A DNA stretch of 17,803 bases from NCBI GenBank assembly GCA_964536085.1, contig CAZHWR010000037.1, forward strand, positions 1 to 17,803, read 5' to 3'. This document shows positions 1 through 8,256 of this stretch, piece after piece. The stretch comes from CAZHWR01 sp964536085 (GTDB lineage Bacteria > Bacillota > Clostridia > Oscillospirales > Ruminococcaceae). Below the pieces are notes generated by a model. It saw only the letters and a list, made by a program, of their open reading frames with translations, had not been told where the DNA came from and searched no databases. The position numbers were made by a program, and so were the translations under genes. The stretch's first letter is position 1. Every line of letters begins with the position of its first letter.

Positions 1-310
1 TCTTGTTTGTCTTGTAGGTCTTCTTGCCGACCTTTATCGACTTCTTGTTCTTCTGTACTACGCCTTTCTTATTGACAACATAGGCTTTCTTGCCTATCTT
101 GACGAGCTTGTTCTTGCTTCCCTTTTGTACAACACCAAGCTTATTAACTATATACGACTTGGTTCCGACCTTGACAAGCTTATTTCCGCTTGCTTTTCTC
201 TGTACTACTCCGTTTTTGTTGACAACGTAGGATTTTGTTCCCACCTTGATAAGCTTGTTCTTTGTGCCTTTCTGTACTACTCCGAGCTTATTGACTATAT
301 AGTATACGCT
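1..310 (-). repeat. Tandem ~72-75 bp coding repeats (C-terminal ~24-aa units of the SGNH protein)
   Basis: About four copies of a unit with the protein pattern K-(V/I)-G-(T/K)-K-x-Y-(V/I)-V-N-K-x-G-V-V-Q-(K/R) follow each other, with unit lengths of 22-25 residues. The DNA copies are diverged but clearly related, and the array continues past base 1. The pattern recalls aromatic/glycine cell-wall-binding repeats, but it lacks the Trp-Gly signature of choline-binding modules, so wall attachment is inference. The short GGYVKTGKKQ-type segment just upstream looks like a degenerate first unit. Confidence 0.8.
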
Positions 311-2608
311 TTTTATCTTAACGACCTGCTTTTTGCCTGTCTTAACATATCCGCCTACTACAGCGTATGTTTTGCCCGATACGGTTACTACCTTTGTATC
401 GGTGACCTGCTTGCCGTTGATGTAAAGCACTGTTTTGCCGTTTACTGTAGCCGTGCCGTTTGTAACCGCGGGAGTGGTGGTCGTTGAGCCTGTATTGTTC
501 GTATCGTCTGTGGGTACGGTCAGACCGTCGATAGCTTTCCTGAGTACCTTTGCCGCATTTGTAACGAAAACCTGCATGGCGTTGCCGTTTTGAGCAACGG
601 CTTGGGCGTTGCTTAACGCCGCAGTAAACGTTTTAACGCTTTCCGCCGTGTATAAAGAGACGTCTATCGCCGCCGCTTTGGCAATGACTTCATTAAGCTC
701 GGTAAAATCGGTTGGCTCAAAATCTTTAGCCAAAATATCCTCGTAAAAGTCTGTCATAACGTTTGCCATCCACTGATATCCCTGAGCGTTCGGATGGATG
801 CTGTCCGACATATAAGCGCTCAGTTCGGAGCTGCTCAGCGCAGTCATGTTTTTATAGTAGTAAAAGTCGATAATTTCAATGTCCCACTTTTCCTGAAGCT
901 GATAAAGCGCGTCGATCATCTTAACATACGCGGCGGAGGTGTATTTCGGGTTAGTGTAAAACACGACCGGGCAGTGCCAGTTTTCATATGCGTAGCAGAT
1001 TATATACTCCATTGCCCCGATTATCGTAGAGGTTTTAAAATCGGACAATTCATAGCTGTCGCTTACAGTACCGAGAGTTTTGTTCTGAGTTGCGTCGTTG
1101 GTGGAAAGCTGGCAGGTAAAGCAGTCGATTTTTGCATTTTGACCTATCTGGCTCTTCATGCGGCTTATATAGGAATTTGTACCCAACACAAGCGTTGTGC
1201 CCGATACAGCCCGTTTTTCGCAAATCCAGTCGTTGTCGTTTTCCAAATACTCAACAAACGAAACGCCGCCCGTCGCCTCGCCGTATGTTACCGACGAGCC
1301 GAGAAAATACATAACGGGAGTGTCCGAAGCGTCGGTTTGGGCGTAAAGCGTTGTGTTGCCGCCGATAGACGCAAAATCGTCGATTGAATATTCCATAACC
1401 TCATTTTTGCCGCCTGTTTTGATATAAACCGTGTATTTTTCATCTGGATCGAGACCGTATGCGTTTACAAGTCCGCCCTCGCTGTTAAACGTGTATGCCC
1501 CGACAAAATTGGTGCGTTCATCGCAGAGTTCAATGTAGTAATCACCCTTATTGAGAAAATACCGCATGCCGCCCGCGGTATATGAAGCGAGGGTAAAGCC
1601 GGAGATGTAGTTTATCGTTCCCGCGCGCTTATAAATCGTGCAGGAGGAGCTGCTTCCGCCGAATGCTCCGCCCGATATCTCGGTAATCTCGTTGTCCGAA
1701 CGTATACCGTATGCGCTTCCCGAACCGAGCACGCTCGCGGTGAACAGTCCGCCTGAAATCGAGGATATAATTCCCTCGTTCGAGATTCCCAAGCCGTTGT
1801 TTGAACTGGAAGTATTTGCAAATTCACCGTAGAATTTGCCTCCCGAAATGCTTTTTACCGTTCCGGTATCGGTGTTGTAAAACGCGAATGTCCAGCCGGA
1901 GCCGTTTGAATAGCCATGTATATATCCGCCCGAGATGCTTTCAACCTCTCCTCTGTTGCGGATTCCATAGGCGACTCCCGAAGTGTCTGTAAACGCCTCA
2001 ACGGCGCCTCCGCTAATCGATTCGATTTTACCGCCCTGCTCATTTGAAATTCCAAGCGAATTGTTCGCATTCGACGTGTTGCTGATGGTACCTGAAATTT
2101 CACCGCCGCCGATTTGCTCGATAACTCCGGTGTTATAGATTCCTATCGCCCATTTAGTACCGGTGGTTTGAGCGGAAATCACGCCGCCTGAAACGGTGAG
2201 CGTACCGCGGTTGTCAACTCCGTAGGATATCTGATCGCCGTTTGAAACGGCGCTGACTGCTCCGCCTTCGATTGTAAGATTGCCGTTGTTGACGATACCG
2301 CTTATGTCGGAATCGGCGGAGTCCTTTTTAATCTGTCCCGAAAAATCGGGGCTCGAATCCCTGATAACAAGCGTGCCATTATTTTCGATAACGCAGCTTT
2401 GAGCAGAATCGGAGGTCATCTCGAAGCCCGCAAGGTCGAGCGTGACCGATTCGCCCTGAGCTATCGTGAGCTTCTCGTTTGTATCCGCTGTGAGCGTTAT
2501 TTCGTTTTCAGCGGCAGCGTCCAAAGCGTATGCCGGAAATGCGGCGAAAAAAGTCGCCGCGGCGACTGCCGCGCATATAACGCGCATAGAAAGCTTTTTG
2601 ATATTCAT
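1..2608 (-). CDS. Secreted multidomain SGNH/GDSL-type esterase with beta-helix-like N-terminus and C-terminal repeats (partial, runs off left edge)
   Basis: Reading the minus strand from ATG at 2608 gives 869 open codons with no stop before the window edge. An AAAGGAG site lies 8 nt upstream. A signal peptide (positive start, hydrophobic core, AYA cleavage after about residue 28) indicates export. Residues ~110-335 carry repeated ISGG/VSGG units about every 15-35 residues, alternating with GISN/GIRN motifs, as in right-handed beta-helix proteins. Residues ~434-615 form an SGNH hydrolase: the nucleophile block reads FLGSSVTYG (candidate Ser439) and the final block is SDSIHPN (Asp602, His605). 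Residues ~636-696 resemble a FIVAR module (YT..S...F..AL..A). A Thr-rich linker and Lys-rich ~24-residue repeats follow. It is probably an extracellular or wall-attached esterase acting on carbohydrate or host glycan; the substrate is not visible. The 39-nt gap to the upstream reductase suggests co-transcription. Confidence 0.88.
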   Translation of the reverse strand, partial: MNIKKLSMRVICAAVAAATFFAAFPAYALDAAAENEITLTADTNEKLTIAQGESVTLDLAGFEMTSDSAQSCVIENNGTLVIRDSSPDFSGQIKKDSADSDISGIVNNGNLTIEGGAVSAVSNGDQISYGVDNRGTLTVSGGVISAQTTGTKWAIGIYNTGVIEQIGGGEISGTISNTSNANNSLGISNEQGGKIESISGGAVEAFTDTSGVAYGIRNRGEVESISGGYIHGYSNGSGWTFAFYNTDTGTVKSISGGKFYGEFANTSSSNNGLGISNEGIISSISGGLFTASVLGSGSAYGIRSDNEITEISGGAFGGSSSSCTIYKRAGTINYISGFTLASYTAGGMRYFLNKGDYYIELCDERTNFVGAYTFNSEGGLVNAYGLDPDEKYTVYIKTGGKNEVMEYSIDDFASIGGNTTLYAQTDASDTPVMYFLGSSVTYGEATGGVSFVEYLENDNDWICEKRAVSGTTLVLGTNSYISRMKSQIGQNAKIDCFTCQLSTNDATQNKTLGTVSDSYELSDFKTSTIIGAMEYIICYAYENWHCPVVFYTNPKYTSAAYVKMIDALYQLQEKWDIEIIDFYYYKNMTALSSSELSAYMSDSIHPNAQGYQWMANVMTDFYEDILAKDFEPTDFTELNEVIAKAAAIDVSLYTAESVKTFTAALSNAQAVAQNGNAMQVFVTNAAKVLRKAIDGLTVPTDDTNNTGSTTTTPAVTNGTATVNGKTVLYINGKQVTDTKVVTVSGKTYAVVGGYVKTGKKQVVKIKSVYYIVNKLGVVQKGTKNKLIKVGTKSYVVNKNGVVQRKASGNKLVKVGTKSYIVNKLGVVQKGSKNKLVKIGKKAYVVNKKGVVQKNKKSIKVGKKTYKTNK

Positions 2609-2647
2609 ATCGTTTCTCCTTTACTAAATTACTTTTGTCAAGCCGAC

Positions 2648-3790
2648 CTAATTTCCGGCTTTGATTTCCGCGTAAAGCGAGCTTATTTTTTTAAGCTCGG
2701 CGGGGATTTTTATCGACTGCGGACAGTGGCTTTGACAGACACCGCATTCGATACAGCTTCCGGGCAGCGAGCTTTCGGGCAGTTCGCCGTAATTTTTTAT
2801 AAAACTCTCGCGGTTTTTATCGACCGCGTACCGATTGTACACCGCGAATACTCCGGGAATATCCACTCCCGAGCCGCAGTCCATACAATATCGGCAGCCT
2901 GTGCAGGGAAGAGTGTCTTTTTTCCTGTATGCGTCCAAAGCGGCCGCGAGTGTGGCTCGGTCGGCTTCGTCGAGCGGTTTGAAGTCCGTCATTGTGGCGA
3001 CGTTGTCCTTTATCTGCTCCATTGAAGACATCCCGCTTAATACAGTTAGTATATTTGGCAGAGATTCAACGTATCGTATAGCCCATGACGCGACGGATTT
3101 GTCGGGAGCCGCGGCTTTAAATATAGCGTTTGCCGAATCGCACGGGTTTGCAAGCGCGCCGCCCCTGACAGGCTCCATTACAACGCACGGTATCCCTTTT
3201 TCGGTCAGAATCTCGTGCTGGCGCTTTGCGTTTTGGAACTCCCAGTCGTAGTAGTTTATCTGAAGCTGGGCGAAGTCCCATTCATATGTATCGACTATTT
3301 CCTGCAAAACCTCGGGCGAATCGTGAAAAGAAAAGCCCAGATGACGGATTTTCCCCTCTGATTTTTTATTCTGCAAAAATTCATACGCGCCGAACTTTTT
3401 GCACCGCTCAAACTTGCCGCGGTCGAGCGCGTGAACAAGATAAAAATCAAAATAATCGGTGCGCAGATTTTTGAGTTGCTCGTTAAAGATTCTCTCCATG
3501 TCCGCCGGAGTATCCGCCATCCATATCGGCAGCTTTGTGACAATTTTTATCGTGCTGCGGTCGTAGCGTTTGAGTGCCCTGCCGACAAACTCCTCGCTTT
3601 GAGAATCGTGATACATATACGCCGTGTCAAAGTAATTAACTCCGTGATTGTAAGCGTAGTCGATTATTTCGAGAGCTTTTTCCTCATCGATAACGTCGCG
3701 GCCGTTAACGTTTTTGGTCGGGAAGCGCATACATCCCATCCCGAGCGCGGAAACGGTCTCGTCGGTGTTCTTATAATGCCTTGTGAGCAT
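2648..3790 (-). CDS. Aldo/keto reductase with C-terminal 4Fe-4S ferredoxin-like domain
   Basis: This is a 380-residue protein. The N-terminal ~270 residues form an aldo/keto reductase barrel with the expected tetrad: Asp55 and Tyr60 in FDTAYMYHDS, Lys86 in VTKLP, and His120 in YLVHALD. The C-terminal ~100 residues contain two cysteine clusters, CTGCRYCMDC and CIECGVCQSHCP. The second is a standard 4Fe-4S pattern; the first is CxxCxxCxxC. This architecture is common in anaerobic Clostridia, where the barrel is thought to exchange electrons with the iron-sulfur domain; the physiological substrate is unknown. The start has an AAAGGAGG site 10 nt upstream, and a TTGATA-17-TATACT promoter precedes it. 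The SGNH gene follows after 39 nt without a visible terminator. Confidence 0.93.
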   Translation of the reverse strand: MLTRHYKNTDETVSALGMGCMRFPTKNVNGRDVIDEEKALEIIDYAYNHGVNYFDTAYMYHDSQSEEFVGRALKRYDRSTIKIVTKLPIWMADTPADMERIFNEQLKNLRTDYFDFYLVHALDRGKFERCKKFGAYEFLQNKKSEGKIRHLGFSFHDSPEVLQEIVDTYEWDFAQLQINYYDWEFQNAKRQHEILTEKGIPCVVMEPVRGGALANPCDSANAIFKAAAPDKSVASWAIRYVESLPNILTVLSGMSSMEQIKDNVATMTDFKPLDEADRATLAAALDAYRKKDTLPCTGCRYCMDCGSGVDIPGVFAVYNRYAVDKNRESFIKNYGELPESSLPGSCIECGVCQSHCPQSIKIPAELKKISSLYAEIKAGN

Positions 3791-3842
3791 GGCTGTCAGC
3801 CTCCTTTAGCTGTGCGGCGCGCTGTAGGCCGCCTATTTTATG

Positions 3843-3871
3843 AGTATAACATATTGAAAAAAGTATATCAA
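3843..3871 (-). promoter_or_regulatory. Sigma-A-type promoter for the aldo/keto reductase gene
   Basis: On the minus strand, TTGATA (3866-3871) and TATACT (3843-3848) are separated by exactly 17 nt. They lie ~55 nt upstream of the ATG and its AAAGGAGG site, so this probably drives the reductase and the SGNH gene behind it. Confidence 0.7.
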
Positions 3872-3933
3872 TAAAACGGCTGAAAATCAGGCGATTTGCA
3901 CAAGTAAAAACGAAGTATTTTCATTTACTGGCA

Positions 3934-3996
3934 ATAAAAAACGAGCCCAGGGACCGCTTCAAGTAAGGAAAATCAGCCCAAGGACACGTTTTTTAT
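3934..3996. terminator. Possible terminator/inverted repeat downstream of the zinc-ribbon membrane gene
   Basis: The ten bases ATAAAAAACG (3934-3943) recur as an exact inverted copy at 3987-3996. They flank a 43-nt loop that holds two related direct copies of an AGCCCAGGGAC-type motif. On either strand the hairpin ends in a T run, but the stem is A+T-rich and the loop is long, so termination is only a suggestion. It sits just past the stop codon of the minus-strand gene at 4013-4423. Confidence 0.35.
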
Positions 3997-4012
3997 CATT
4001 TTATACGACCGC

Positions 4013-4423
4013 TCAAAACCAAATGTGAACGTCAAATCTGTTTTTGCATTTCGGACAGACGACCGAATGCTTTCCTGTTTTTTTGGGAAGCCTCAAGACC
4101 GTTTTGCAGTTTTTGCATTTGCGGTAGCGGTGGGTGTTCCTGTCTGCTAAGCGGCGCTTTAAACGGGAGAAAGACGGTTGAGCTTTGCTCCACAAAATCA
4201 TGAATTTCTGATTTTCGCTCTGCCGCTTAAAAATGTTTTTTGAAAGCATACGAAATATTATCACGACGCAAAGCGCGAGCACGCTAAGCTCTGTTATAAT
4301 CGAGTGAATAAAAGCGTTTATAATAACGACAATAAACAGCAGCGCGATGAGCGCTTTGTTAAGCGTATCGTTCCCGCCGTAGCGGCCGTACATGAATCTG
4401 TTCAGTCTGTAACGAAAATTCAT
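4013..4423 (-). CDS. Small membrane protein with C-terminal zinc ribbon
   Basis: This 136-residue protein has a basic N-terminus, two predicted membrane helices (about residues 22-41 and 44-60), a basic linker, and a zinc-ribbon with cysteines at 103, 106, 123 and 126 (CKNC and CPKC). The ribbon ends four residues after an NRFDVH segment. A start with an AAAGGA site ~10 nt upstream (minus strand of 4432-4437) supports this gene. Related short proteins are widespread in Clostridia with no assigned role that I can name. Both ends of the chain and the ribbon are likely cytoplasmic, given the two helices and basic flanks. It stands alone between pheT and the reductase, so context gives no functional hint. 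The call rests on the cysteine spacing and the helices. Confidence 0.8.
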   Translation of the reverse strand: MNFRYRLNRFMYGRYGGNDTLNKALIALLFIVVIINAFIHSIITELSVLALCVVIIFRMLSKNIFKRQSENQKFMILWSKAQPSFSRLKRRLADRNTHRYRKCKNCKTVLRLPKKTGKHSVVCPKCKNRFDVHIWF

Positions 4424-4727
4424 TTTATATCTGTCCTTTCACTTCACGGGTGCAATATTTATCCCGTTTTTATAATAAACCCAAAATCAGCGAAAGTCAC
4501 TATGAAATTAATTATTTTACAAATCTTTATTATGCCGTTTTTCGTTTATTTACAATTGCAGGCTTAACCTAAATAAGGATAAATCGCCTGAAAACGGGAA
4601 TCCGGATCTCCGCAGAGCTTATCAAGCAAAACGTCGGACAATTACGCAGACAAAACGTCCTGACGGCAATATTGCGGTCAGGACGTTGATTGATATACGC
4701 GTGAAGATTTTTAAAATTTCCGCTAAA
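4424..4727. other. Intergenic region between pheT and the zinc-ribbon gene
   Basis: No gene is supported here. The right part holds the pheST terminator (4654-4687). The left part (about 4440-4565) is A+T-rich and should contain the promoter of the downstream minus-strand gene. A TATAAA-like box lies at 4469-4474 on that strand, but no convincing -35 is correctly spaced from it. The ~90 nt between (4566-4653) shows nothing I can interpret. Confidence 0.5.
4652..4687 (-). terminator. Intrinsic terminator of the pheS-pheT operon
   Basis: AACGTCCTGAC (4654-4664) pairs perfectly with 4677-4687. An inner GCAAT/ATTGC pairing extends the stem after a G-G mismatch. On the minus strand the stem runs into TTTTG. 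It begins ~40 nt after the pheT stop codon. Confidence 0.8.
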
Positions 4728-7106
4728 CTAGCTTCTAAGCTCTACGTCCAGCTTGGAAAGCGCTTTTACGCAGCGCTTCATCGCGGCGTCGACCTGTTCG
4801 TCCGAAAGCGTTTCCTCCGCCGAACGCATAACGATATTGTACGCTACGCTCTTTTTGCCGGCGGGTACCTGCTCGCCTGTGTAAACGTCGAACAGTTCAA
4901 GCGATTCGAGGATTTTGCCGACCGATTCCCTGATAGCCGAATCAATCTGTATCACCGGGAGCTCCTTGTCGCACAAAACGCTGATGTCGCGCGTGGAGGC
5001 GGGGAATTTCGGCAGGGGAGTGTATTCATGTTCTGGGGCCTTAAGCGAGAACGCAAGCTTAACGTCCAGCCTTGCAAGATACGCCTTTACGCCGATTCCG
5101 TAGTTTTCGCAAACCTGCGGATGGACTTCGCCGAGGATTCCGAGCGTTTTGCCGTCCTTTTTGATTTCAGCGCAGCGTCCGGGGTGGAAGGTCGGATCGC
5201 TCTTGCAGGGAACAAACGAAACACCGCTTATGTTGAGCCGTTCGATAAGCTGTTCGCAAACGCCCTTGAGCGCGAAGAAATCGCAGCCTTTGCCGTATGC
5301 GCCGAAGACTGTCTGCGGATTTTCGTCAGGGAGCTCGTTTTCGGCATTCGGGATGTATTCGTTTCCTATTTCATACAAAAACGCCGAGGGAAGACGATTG
5401 TTGTAGTTCCTGGCAAGCACCTCGAGCATGCTCGGAAGCACGGTGGTGCGCATAACGCTTGTGTCTTCGCCCAGAGGATTCAGGATTTTAACACTGTTCC
5501 TGAGCGGGCTGTCCGCCGCGAGGCGTATTTTATCGTAGCTTTTGGGACTTACAAAAGAGTATGTCATAGCCTCGTATGCCCCGAGTGATGTCACGACCGA
5601 GTGAATTGTGCGCTCAAACTTCTGCTCGGGAGTTACCACCGCTCCCGCAACGCCTCCCAGCATTGTGGTCGGGATTTTATCATAGCCGTAAAAACGCGCT
5701 ATTTCCTCGGCAACGTCAGCCTTGTGGGCAATGTCCGTCCTGAACGACGGAACCTCGATAATATCGTTTGAATCAACGGTAAATCCGATTTTTTCAAGCA
5801 CGCTCACCATGTAATCACGGTCGACGTCAATACCCAAAAAGCGGTTTATCCAGTCAGTTTCGAGCGGCAGGCGCACAGGCTCGGAAAGCTTTGAGTGCTC
5901 GTCGATAATGCCGTCGACCACTTCGCCCGCGCCGAGAAGTTCAACGAGCTCGCACGCGCGCAAAATCGCGGGCAGGCAGCCCTTGGGGTCAAGCCCTTTT
6001 TCAAACCGGGCGGAGGATTCGGTGCGAAGCTTCAGACGCTTTGAAGTCGTTCGGACGCTCGCGCCGTCGAAGCAGGCGGATTCAAATACGACTGTGGAGG
6101 TGTCGTCCATTATTCCGCTGTACTCGCCGCCCATTACGCCCGCCACCGCCGCGGGCTTTTCGCTGTCGCATATAACAAGAGTCTCATTTGTCAGCTCGTG
6201 CTCGGTGCCGTCCAGCGTGGTTATCTTTTCGCCCTGCTTTGCATTGCGGATTACAATTTGACCGTCCTTAACATAGCGCAAATCGAACGCGTGCATCGGC
6301 TGACCGTATTCGAGCATGACGTAGTTTGTGATGTCTACCAGATTGTTTATCGGGCGGACTCCCGAAGCGCGCAGACGTTCGCGCATCCATCGGGGGGACG
6401 GCTCGATTTTAACATTCTTTACGACCTTTGCAATGTATCTTTTGCAAAGCTCGCCGTTTTCAAGGCGAACGCTGAGGTAATCGCCAATATCGCCGCCGCA
6501 GCCGCGGACGGCGGGTTCGTGAAGCTCGAGCGGGACGTTAAATGTCGCCGCGGTTTCGCGCGCAAGCCCGATAACGGAAAGGCAGTCAGGGCGGTTGGAG
6601 GTTATTTCAAATTCAACCGTCGTGTCGTCAAGCCCGATCGCCTTGTGGATATCGTCTCCGGGGACGCAGTCCTCCTCAATGATGAATATGCCGTTTTCTA
6701 TGGCGTACGGGAAATCGTTGACCGTCAGACCCAGCTCGCCGAGCGAGCACATCATTCCGCAGCTTTCAACGCCGCGCAGCTTGCCCTTTTTTATTGTAAC
6801 TCCGCCGGGGAGCTTTGCTCCCGAAAGCGCGACAGGAACGAGCGCGCCTTCAAACACATTGTCGGCTCCCGTTACTATCTGCAAAGAAGAATCTCCGCCG
6901 ACATCGAGTCGGCAGACAACCAGCTTGTCCGCATCGGGGTGTTTGTCTATCTTAAGAATTTTTCCGACGACTACATTTTTGATTTTTTCGCCTTCAACGC
7001 TGTATCCTTCGACTTTTGAACCGCTCATTGTGAGCGCTTCGGCATACTCGCGCGGCGTGCAGCCGACTTTGACAAAATCGGACAGCCATTTCATAGATAA
7101 ATTCAT
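4728..7106 (-). CDS. pheT: Phenylalanine--tRNA ligase beta subunit
   Basis: This 792-residue protein is a normal length for bacterial PheT, which pairs with PheS as an alpha2-beta2 enzyme that charges tRNA-Phe in the cytosol. Visible domains are an N-terminal OB-fold tRNA-binding region (residues ~40-150, VGKILKIDKHPDADKL), a B3/B4 editing region (~205-385, with TSNRPDCLS and NNLVDITNYVM just before and within it), a B5 domain (~400-475), the catalytic-like core, and a C-terminal FDX-ACB anticodon-binding domain (~700-792, PKFPASTRDIS). The ATG has an AAAGGA site. pheS ends 42 nt upstream on the same strand, so the two form one operon under the T-box leader, with a terminator after the stop codon. 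No frameshift or missing domain was seen. Confidence 0.98.
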   Translation of the reverse strand: MNLSMKWLSDFVKVGCTPREYAEALTMSGSKVEGYSVEGEKIKNVVVGKILKIDKHPDADKLVVCRLDVGGDSSLQIVTGADNVFEGALVPVALSGAKLPGGVTIKKGKLRGVESCGMMCSLGELGLTVNDFPYAIENGIFIIEEDCVPGDDIHKAIGLDDTTVEFEITSNRPDCLSVIGLARETAATFNVPLELHEPAVRGCGGDIGDYLSVRLENGELCKRYIAKVVKNVKIEPSPRWMRERLRASGVRPINNLVDITNYVMLEYGQPMHAFDLRYVKDGQIVIRNAKQGEKITTLDGTEHELTNETLVICDSEKPAAVAGVMGGEYSGIMDDTSTVVFESACFDGASVRTTSKRLKLRTESSARFEKGLDPKGCLPAILRACELVELLGAGEVVDGIIDEHSKLSEPVRLPLETDWINRFLGIDVDRDYMVSVLEKIGFTVDSNDIIEVPSFRTDIAHKADVAEEIARFYGYDKIPTTMLGGVAGAVVTPEQKFERTIHSVVTSLGAYEAMTYSFVSPKSYDKIRLAADSPLRNSVKILNPLGEDTSVMRTTVLPSMLEVLARNYNNRLPSAFLYEIGNEYIPNAENELPDENPQTVFGAYGKGCDFFALKGVCEQLIERLNISGVSFVPCKSDPTFHPGRCAEIKKDGKTLGILGEVHPQVCENYGIGVKAYLARLDVKLAFSLKAPEHEYTPLPKFPASTRDISVLCDKELPVIQIDSAIRESVGKILESLELFDVYTGEQVPAGKKSVAYNIVMRSAEETLSDEQVDAAMKRCVKALSKLDVELRS

Positions 7107-7148
7107 GCGTTTTCAATCCTTTCCTATCGGATATAAGAGTGATAATGG

Positions 7149-8168
7149 TTAGAACTGGTTCAAAAACCGAAGGTCGTTTTCATAGAACAGACGCAAATCG
7201 TCGATATTATAGCGGCGCATAACTATTCTTTCAAGTCCCATTCCGAACGCAAAGCCGGAATACTCTTCGGGATCGATTTCGCAGTTTGAAAGCACCTTGG
7301 GATGCACCATTCCGCAACCCAGAATTTCTATCCAGCCCTCGCCCTTGCAAAGGCGGCAGCCCTCGCCGTGACAGCCGAAGCACATAACGTCGACCTCCGC
7401 GCTCGGCTCGGTGAACGGAAAGTGGTGCGGACGGAAGCGGACCACCGCGTCTTCGCCGTACAGTCGTTTTACAAACTGCTCGAGCGTTCCTTTTAAGTCG
7501 CTCATCGTGACGTTTTTATCAACAACGAGCCCCTCTATTTGGTGGAAAAGCGGGGAATGAGTAGCGTCGATAGCGTCCGAACGGTAAACGCGCCCGGGGC
7601 TTAAAATCCTAAGAGGAGGCTTGCGGTTTTCCATAACGCGTATCTGCACGGGTGAAGTCTGCGTGCGCAGAAGAACGTTGTCGGATATATAAAACGTGTC
7701 CTGAGTATCGCGCGCGGGATGGTTTTTCGGGATATTCAGCGCCTCGAAGTTGTAATAATCGAGCTCGACCTCCGGCCCTGAAACGATATCAAAGCCCATG
7801 CCGATGAATATTTCACGGATTTCGTCGAGCACTATCGAAATAGGGTGCTTTTTGCCGAGCGGCTGTTTTGCGCCCGGCATGGTAACGTCGAGCGTTTCCG
7901 CGGCGAGCCGTGCGTTTTCAGCCGCCGATTTAAGCTTTGCCGACGCCGTAGAAAACGCTTCCTCTATCTGCGAGCGCACCTCGTTTGCAAGCTGCCCTAT
8001 AACAGGGCGTTCCTCGGCTGAAAGCCTTCCCATCTGCTTTAAAATCGCGGTCAGCGCGCCTTTTTTACCGAGATAACGAACTCTGAGCTCGTCGAGCTCT
8101 TTTAGGCTACGCACGCCGCAGAGCTCTTTTTCAGCGGTTGCTCTGATATCGATCAGCGCCTGTTTCAT
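7149..8168 (-). CDS. pheS: Phenylalanine--tRNA ligase alpha subunit
   Basis: With ATG at 8168 the protein is 339 residues, the usual PheS length. It has the coiled N-terminal tRNA-contacting region (RVRYLGKKGALT) and the class II catalytic core: TLDVTMPGAKQP, GFDIVSGPEVE, the DTQDTFYI segment, LLRTQTSPVQIR, FHQIEGLVVD, FRPHHFPFTEPSAEVDV, a CFGCHGEGCRLCKGEGW insert typical of bacterial PheS, and motif 3 GMGLERIVMRRY. The frame stays open upstream to 8393, but that extension runs through the T-box and its terminator and does not resemble PheS. The ATG at 8168 has a GGAAGGA site ~11 nt upstream. It makes Phe-tRNA together with PheT and is controlled by uncharged tRNA-Phe through the leader. Confidence 0.98.
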   Translation of the reverse strand: MKQALIDIRATAEKELCGVRSLKELDELRVRYLGKKGALTAILKQMGRLSAEERPVIGQLANEVRSQIEEAFSTASAKLKSAAENARLAAETLDVTMPGAKQPLGKKHPISIVLDEIREIFIGMGFDIVSGPEVELDYYNFEALNIPKNHPARDTQDTFYISDNVLLRTQTSPVQIRVMENRKPPLRILSPGRVYRSDAIDATHSPLFHQIEGLVVDKNVTMSDLKGTLEQFVKRLYGEDAVVRFRPHHFPFTEPSAEVDVMCFGCHGEGCRLCKGEGWIEILGCGMVHPKVLSNCEIDPEEYSGFAFGMGLERIVMRRYNIDDLRLFYENDLRFLNQF

Positions 8169-8213
8169 AATATAAATCAGTCCTTCCGTATTGCGAATTT
8201 CGCTGTGTTTTAC

Positions 8214-8256
8214 GCTTAAAAAATAATAACCCCTTACCGCAAAATGCGGTAAGGGG
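8214..8256 (-). terminator. T-box attenuator terminator of pheST
   Basis: On the minus strand CCCCTTACCGC and GCGGTAAGGGG form a perfect 11-bp stem (8230-8240 with 8246-8256) around a 5-nt loop, followed by a T-rich tail with a run of six T. The left arm begins inside the CGTCCCC segment that the antiterminator also needs, so the two folds are mutually exclusive, as expected for a T-box. Confidence 0.93.

Noticed and set aside
1..310. CRISPR-like regular repeats at the left edge
   Set aside because: The ~72-75 bp units are diverged, have no distinct spacers, and translate in one frame as protein repeats of the SGNH gene.
2609..2647. TTGACA in the gap before the SGNH gene as a promoter
   Set aside because: A -10 at 17 nt would overlap the ribosome site and start codon. 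Co-transcription with the reductase is simpler.
4686..5588. 300-codon open frame on the plus strand opposite pheT
   Set aside because: It mirrors the well-supported pheT gene, has no ribosome site and no recognisable motif. Long antisense frames arise from the GC-biased codons of the real gene.
6198..7019. 273-codon plus-strand frame opposite the 5' part of pheT
   Set aside because: It is a shadow of pheT, whose domains are intact throughout this interval.
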